From: Chionoecetes opilio
Lineage: Eukaryota > Arthropoda > Malacostraca > Decapoda > Majidae
Assembly: GCA_016584305.1 (NCBI GenBank)
Contig: JACEEZ010004806.1
Location: 84,318 to 148,317, forward strand
Direction of reading: 5' to 3'
DNA: 64,000 nt
Made by a program: the position numbers and the translations under genes. Shown here piece by piece: positions 59,460-64,000 of this stretch (position 1 is its first letter; every line of letters begins with the position of its first letter). The notes under the pieces are model-generated. The model did not search any database and had not been told where the DNA came from. It saw only the letters and a list, made by a program, of their open reading frames with translations.

Positions 59460-60815
59460 ATGTTAGTACTGTAAGGTTTTATGCTTGAAATGCCATGTAC
59501 ACATCCTACGGGATGCAGACAACTGGCCCGATGCTAGCTTGCATTTGTTGAGCACTTTGCATAATTGACCTAATTACATATTCGTATTATCTTCCTTATC
59601 AACCCGCCTATAATTCCTATGGTGGCCCTAACCTACGTTTTAAGTTCTAAATTATGTAAAACTGCAAGATCCACTGTGTATTTTCCCCCCCATAAAATGC
59701 AACTTTAGCATATTATTAGTATTCACGAAATTACGAATATAGTCCCTATTTGACATTACATATGTTTTAAATCAAAGCAAAAATTTGTTTTGAATCTGAG
59801 GTTCTAAGTCAACATATTATTGGGGATGTGGGGTGGGTGTTTGGAAGTGCAGTTTGTGTGGGAAATGGACTATCATGCACCAACTACTGCTTGTGTGAAG
59901 GAGGGGAGGGGGGGTGCATCAACCAACTAACACAAAGGGTTGATGACGAGGGAGACGAGGAGGAGGGATATAAAGAAGACGAGGATATGGAGAGAACTAC
60001 TCCATGAAGTAGAACTTGACCTGAAGAGGAAGACACGTATTGACTCTCTCCAGTCAGACCATTTCACGACAACTCCATTGTGCGCAGTGCTAATTGTTGA
60101 TTTAAAGAACAATAATATGTTGATTTAGAATATTAGATTCAAAACAAATTTTGCTTTGATTTAAAACATGAAATCTAAATGGGGAGGCGGTTAGCGGAGC
60201 GGTTAGAGTCTCCGACTGGCGTTCTCGGTGACCCGAGTTCGATCCCCGAAGAAACCCGAAACCTTTCTGCACCGTCGAGTGGCCTAAGAACACCCACATG
60301 CCCTGCCTATCAACTCTACCTTCGACTGCGAGTGCATCGAAGGACACAGGGGGGGCGGCATGAGCCTCACAGGCGTCACTATAAAGAGACCTGCCTGCGC
60401 CACCAACGGGCGAGGACCAACCATCAGAACCCTCAAGTGAACCTCCAGAGCCTACCATCCGAGCCTGGGTCACACAAAAAAAAAAAAAAAAAAAAAAAAA
60501 ACAGGGAGTATATTCGTAATTTCGTGACATACCTAATTAATATGCTAATTAGACAATCTATGGAAAAAATGAAAAAATACACAGTAGCATCTTGCAGTTT
60601 ACATCATTGAGAACTTAAAACTTAGGTCTAGACACCCATAGGGATTCTATAGCCGGTTTAATAAGGAAGATAATACGAATATGTTAATTAGGTCAATTAT
60701 GCAAATTTTTAAACAAATGCAAATTAGCATCCTGCAGTTTTCTGCATCCTTAGGATTGTACATTGCATTTGAAGCATAAAACCTTACAGTACTCAACATT
60801 TCCAGGTTCACCAGC
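59460..60815. mobile_element. Foldback element, copy 2, holding a SINE
   Basis: Left arm 59460-59720 (GTAAGGTTTTATGCTTGAAA, CATAATTGACCTAATTA) is the inverse of the right arm 60520-60800. The interior matches 30808-31150 and 31576-31890. It is the more complete copy of the block at 30.8-32.2 kb. Confidence 0.8.
60179..60500 (+). repeat. tRNA-derived SINE (family 1), full length
   Basis: tRNA-like head with A-box (TAGCGGAGCGGTTAGAG) and B-box (CGAGTTCGATCCC), body with CACCGTCGAGTGGCC and GCGCCACCAACGGGCGAGG, and a ~24-bp poly-A at 60477-60500. Confidence 0.88.
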
Positions 60816-60832
60816 TGGCTAGTTAAACTATA

Positions 60833-61084
<252 letters not shown>

Positions 61085-61281
61085 TACAATACAAACGAAG
61101 GGAATAATTGTCCTCAGATATATAACTGGTCAATTGAACTCACGCGTTACTTTCACATGGTAGAGGTCTGTCCTACGAGTTTGACCTGCAGAGTCGTAAC
61201 AACATTAACGTTTCCTTCCCTACACTCGCTCTCCTGCTGGCTTTCCGACGCTGGCTGGCTACCTGCCTCACGTCAACAAAG

Positions 61282-61455
61282 ATGAGTGAGCGGCTGATAA
61301 GCGGTCATGAGGTGGTGGTCGTGGACGATGAGAAGCTGCAATGGATGAGGAAGCGACAAAGGCTATACAAAAGCGGATTGGTTCGCCTCCTGCCTGAGGG
61401 ATGGCTCTACCCTGCCGTTGCTACTTTCTTCCTCGACAAACTACAGACATTTGAG
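61282..61455 (+). CDS. Sulfotransferase copy B, exon 1
   Basis: Encodes MSERLISGHEVVVVDDEKLQ, then KSGLVRLLPEGWLYPAVA and LDKLQTFE, 58 residues in phase 0. It precedes the PAPS-binding exon as in arthropod cytosolic sulfotransferases (the 'luciferin sulfotransferase-like' group; the name does not imply light production). The ATG follows CAACAAAG, a good eukaryotic context. The 150-bp leader matches copy A. Intact. Confidence 0.88.
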
Positions 61456-61557
61456 GTAGCCTACTTACTAGGACCACTGGTTTCTTTCATTTAAAACACC
61501 AATGTATTCTAAAGGTTAAGGCTAAATAACTTAAATATCACCTCGGTTTTGTATCAG

Positions 61558-61703
61558 TTTCGCTCAGACGACGTGGTGCTGGTGACCTATCCCAAGTCTG
61601 GCACGACATGGATGCAGGAAATCCTGTGGACCATGTTGCATAACCCCAACCTGGACAACCCAACGGCCAGCGAGGCGCTCTTTTGCCGCTCATTCGACAT
61701 GAG
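61558..61703 (+). CDS. Sulfotransferase copy B, exon 2 (PAPS-binding loop)
   Basis: Same as copy A exon 2, with YPKSGTTW intact and SEALFCRSFDMR at the end. Acceptor ATCAG, donor GTAAGC. The preceding intron is nearly identical to that of copy A, showing a recent duplication. Confidence 0.9.
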
Positions 61704-61862
61704 GTAAGCCCTTGGTTCAATATCTCTCCAAGGTCATGATAAAGTGGGTTAATCAGGTATTTGCAGGTCTAGATTTTGTCATACGTTGTGTGTTTGACAT
61801 TATATTCATTCCGCTGTACTGCGAAGAGTGTGCTTGACTATTTCAATTCATATATTCGTCAG

Positions 61863-62067
61863 TAATGACACGTTGTTCGTCGACGAAGAAGCCTGGGACG
61901 AGGCGCCGTTCCCTTCCTTTAATGAGATGTTCGCCAAGCTGTGTCCGGGAAAGACTGCCAGAGACGGCAAGAATATCCAGTGCCTCGAGGCGACACCCGG
62001 ACGGCGTGTCATTAAGAGCCACTACCCTTTCCAGCTCATGAGGAAGGACCTTCCAGAGAAAACTAAG
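61863..62067 (+). CDS. Sulfotransferase copy B, exon 3
   Basis: Encodes (S)NDTLFVDEEAWDEAPFPSF, NEMFAKLCPGKTARDGKN and RRVIKSHYPFQLMRKDLP. The family catalytic histidine is in KSHYP. 205 bp, one codon longer than copy A. The first 25 residues hold most differences between the copies. Confidence 0.88.
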
Positions 62068-62334
62068 GTCAAATTGTGTTATTTGCATTTCCAATCCTCT
62101 CATCAATTGCTGAAGAATTTTACCTACGAAATGGAAAATTACTGAACACTGATGATTATAATATCTGTGCAAAGGACGGATTTTCGTGACCTTGTTCAGT
62201 ATTGCATTCATAATATGTTAATAAAGGATAATTAAAATTCAGTGATTCTAACACATAAGTTGATGTAACTTTTGGGAAAAAGATAATCGGAAAATTTCCT
62301 ACAGTTCTTTGTTAGGTAACTACCTTCTAAAAAT

Positions 62335-62452
62335 CGGGTTTTTGGTAATGTGCAAGAAATCCAAGGACGTGATGTGTTTGTACACTTCATGCGGTGTAAA
62401 GTGTTCAGACACGGAACGTCGAGGCATGTCAAGGACTTCAGAAAATGACCGT
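62335..62452 (+). pseudogene. Sulfotransferase copy B, exon 4, decayed
   Basis: Aligns with exon 4 of copy A (GTGCAAGAAATCCAAGGACG, CATGTCAAGGACTTCA, AATGACCGTGAG) but has lost the AG of the acceptor region and several single bases, so the RNPKDV motif is out of frame. Either copy B is a pseudogene or base accuracy drops before the GA tract that follows. Confidence 0.75.
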
Positions 62453-62454
62453 GA

Positions 62455-62636
62455 GGTGAGAGAGAGAGAGAGAGGAGAGAGAGAGAGGAGAGAGAGAGAG
62501 AGAAAAGGAGGAGAGGGGAGAGAGAAAAGAGAGAAAAGAGAGAGAGAGGAGAGAGAAGAGAAGAGAAAAGAGAGAGAGAGAGAGAGAGGAGGGGAGAGAG
62601 AGAGAGAGGGAGAGAGAGAGAGAAAAGAGAAGAGGG

Positions 62637-62700
<64 letters not shown>

Positions 62701-62706
62701 AGAGAG

Positions 62707-62750
<44 letters not shown>

Positions 62751-62769
62751 GAGAGAGAGAGAGAGAGGG

Positions 62770-62838
<69 letters not shown>

Positions 62839-62858
62839 AGAGAGAGGAGAGAGGGGAA

Positions 62859-62889
<31 letters not shown>

Positions 62890-63046
62890 AGAGAAAAGAG
62901 AGAGAGAAAAGAGAGAGAGAGAGAGAGAGGAGAGAGGGAGAGAGAGAGAGAGAAAAGAGAAGAGAGAGAGGGAGAGAGAGAGACGAGAGAGAGAGGGGGG
63001 AGAGAGAGACGAGAGAGAGAGAGAGAGGAGAGAGGGGAGAGAGACT
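62455..63046. repeat. (GA)n microsatellite, 0.6 kb
   Basis: Interrupted GA dinucleotides in the intron after sulfotransferase copy B exon 4. Long Arg/Glu frames are artefacts. Confidence 0.95.
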
Positions 63047-63097
63047 CTTTTTGTCTTATTTGTTTATTCAGCCGTAAATTAATCGCGGCCTAAGCAT

Positions 63098-63380
63098 TAT
63101 GTGCCTCCGTGGTTTTATACTGGCTAGCGCGCCTAGCTGTGAATCCGCGGGGCCTGGTTGGAACCTCGACCAGGGCAGTCGGCGTGCAGCCAAAAACAGC
63201 TGTTCATTCTTCCTTACGGGGTTGGTCGATAAATGGGTACCTGGGGAAACCTGGGAAAGGTAACTGTGGTAACCCGGATGTCACACGAGCCCTGTGTCCG
63301 GGTAGCGGGTTCTCACCATGATCATATAACATGGATCGCGGAAGCCTGGCTCAGCACTGGTTCCACTGTCCGCCATCTTG
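63098..63380 (+). repeat. tRNA-derived SINE (family 2)
   Basis: A head GTGCCTCCGTGGTTTTATAC with GCTAGCGCGCCTAGCTGTGA, then a B-box-like GGTTGGAACCTCGACC. The body has TTGGTCGATAAATGGGTACC and GGTAACTGTGGTAACCCGGA. It shares the body with the copy at 22.4-22.7 kb. Confidence 0.75.
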
Positions 63381-63569
63381 TCGTAACCAAAACAAAGCCT
63401 TGTTTCTGCGGCTCGCGTTGCTGTCTATCTGGTGTTATCGCCTCGTCATGCCAAGTTGTGCTTGCTGTCTGGCTGTGTTATCACATCGTCATGCCAAAAC
63501 TGTGCTGCTATGTCCTGTACAAACAGACCAGGACCCGGAAGTGGCAAATCTTTCCCCCTGTGAGTAACA

Positions 63570-63800
63570 CCAACACCCCACACACGCACCCACCACACAC
63601 ACACACACCCACCACAACACCCACCCACCACACACACCACCCACCCCCACAACACACACACCCCCCACACACACCAAAGCACCACACCCACCCCACACAC
63701 GCACCCACCACACCACAGCACGCACCCACCACACACCCAGCACCCACCCACACCCACACACACCCAGACACCCACCCCCCACACCACACACACCCACAAA
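63570..63800. repeat. CA/CCCACC-rich low-complexity region
   Basis: CACACACCCACC-type sequence. Open frames on both strands are compositional. The final 200 bp hold nothing recognised. Confidence 0.9.
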
Positions 63801-64000
63801 CCCCCTCCCACCCAGCCCCTCCACTTTTTAATCCATCTACCCACTCCCGTCATCCACCTACTAGTTAAAAAAAAATATAGTGGATATGGTATACCCTTTT
63901 TTTATATAGGTAGATATAGATATAAGTATATTTTTTATACTTGGTTTAACAATTAGTGGGGGAACGACGAAGCAAAGACTAGGGGTGCGGGTTTTGATAA

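Overview
This is a eukaryotic, almost certainly arthropod, genomic window. Exons have GT-AG introns, and there are tRNA-derived SINEs, non-LTR retrotransposons, many microsatellites and many short degenerate CCTAA/TTAGG blocks (the arthropod telomere unit, used here inside mobile elements). A decapod crustacean is my best guess from the SINE and LINE styles; that is inference from memory, not a search. Most of the window is mobile DNA. Recognisable host genes are an isoleucyl-tRNA synthetase 5' end and scattered cytosolic sulfotransferase exons.

Layout. 0-2.2 kb: AT and minisatellite repeats, then exons 2 and 1 of cytosolic isoleucyl-tRNA synthetase on the minus strand; the gene runs off the left edge. 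2.2-6.1 kb: nested foldback elements. 6.7-11.9 kb: a CGGTAT-rich element end and two PIF/Harbinger-like elements lying back to back. 12.36-18.25 kb: a 5.9-kb DNA transposon with ~380-bp inverted termini. It carries a broken minus-strand gene whose acidic motifs follow the FEN1/XPG nuclease pattern; a 1.7-kb TTAA-flanked element has landed inside that gene. 18.4-22.7 kb: an AT microsatellite, a hAT-like element with an internal palindrome, a 77-bp tandem array and a SINE.

23.3-23.65 kb: last two exons of a sulfotransferase (minus). 24.2-30.8 kb: a segment bounded by CCCAGTGGGCA inverted ends, holding a four-exon plus-strand gene with a 69-bp coding repeat. 30.8-39.2 kb and 59.5-62.5 kb are two copies of one duplicated segment (foldback + SINE + CT repeat + sulfotransferase exons 1-4). 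In the first copy a 5.5-kb block (LINE remnant and a 2.5-kb hAT element) sits between the CT repeat and the gene. 39.2-43.9 kb: a foldback element holding a CR1/jockey-like LINE. 44.9-47.6 kb: a decayed ZMYM-type hAT transposase. 48.0-48.3 kb: decayed sulfotransferase terminal exons. 49.7-55.4 kb: a GC-rich, decayed DIRS-type retrotransposon (minus). 56.3-59.3 kb: more nested foldbacks. 62.5-64 kb: GA repeat, SINE and CA-rich sequence.

How things fit: the sulfotransferase copies suggest a tandem family broken up by transposon insertion. Comparing repeated copies gives empty sites and target duplications that date the nesting. Many reading frames are broken by one-base shifts, and 42-49 kb looks especially noisy, so some 'pseudogene' lesions may be assembly errors.
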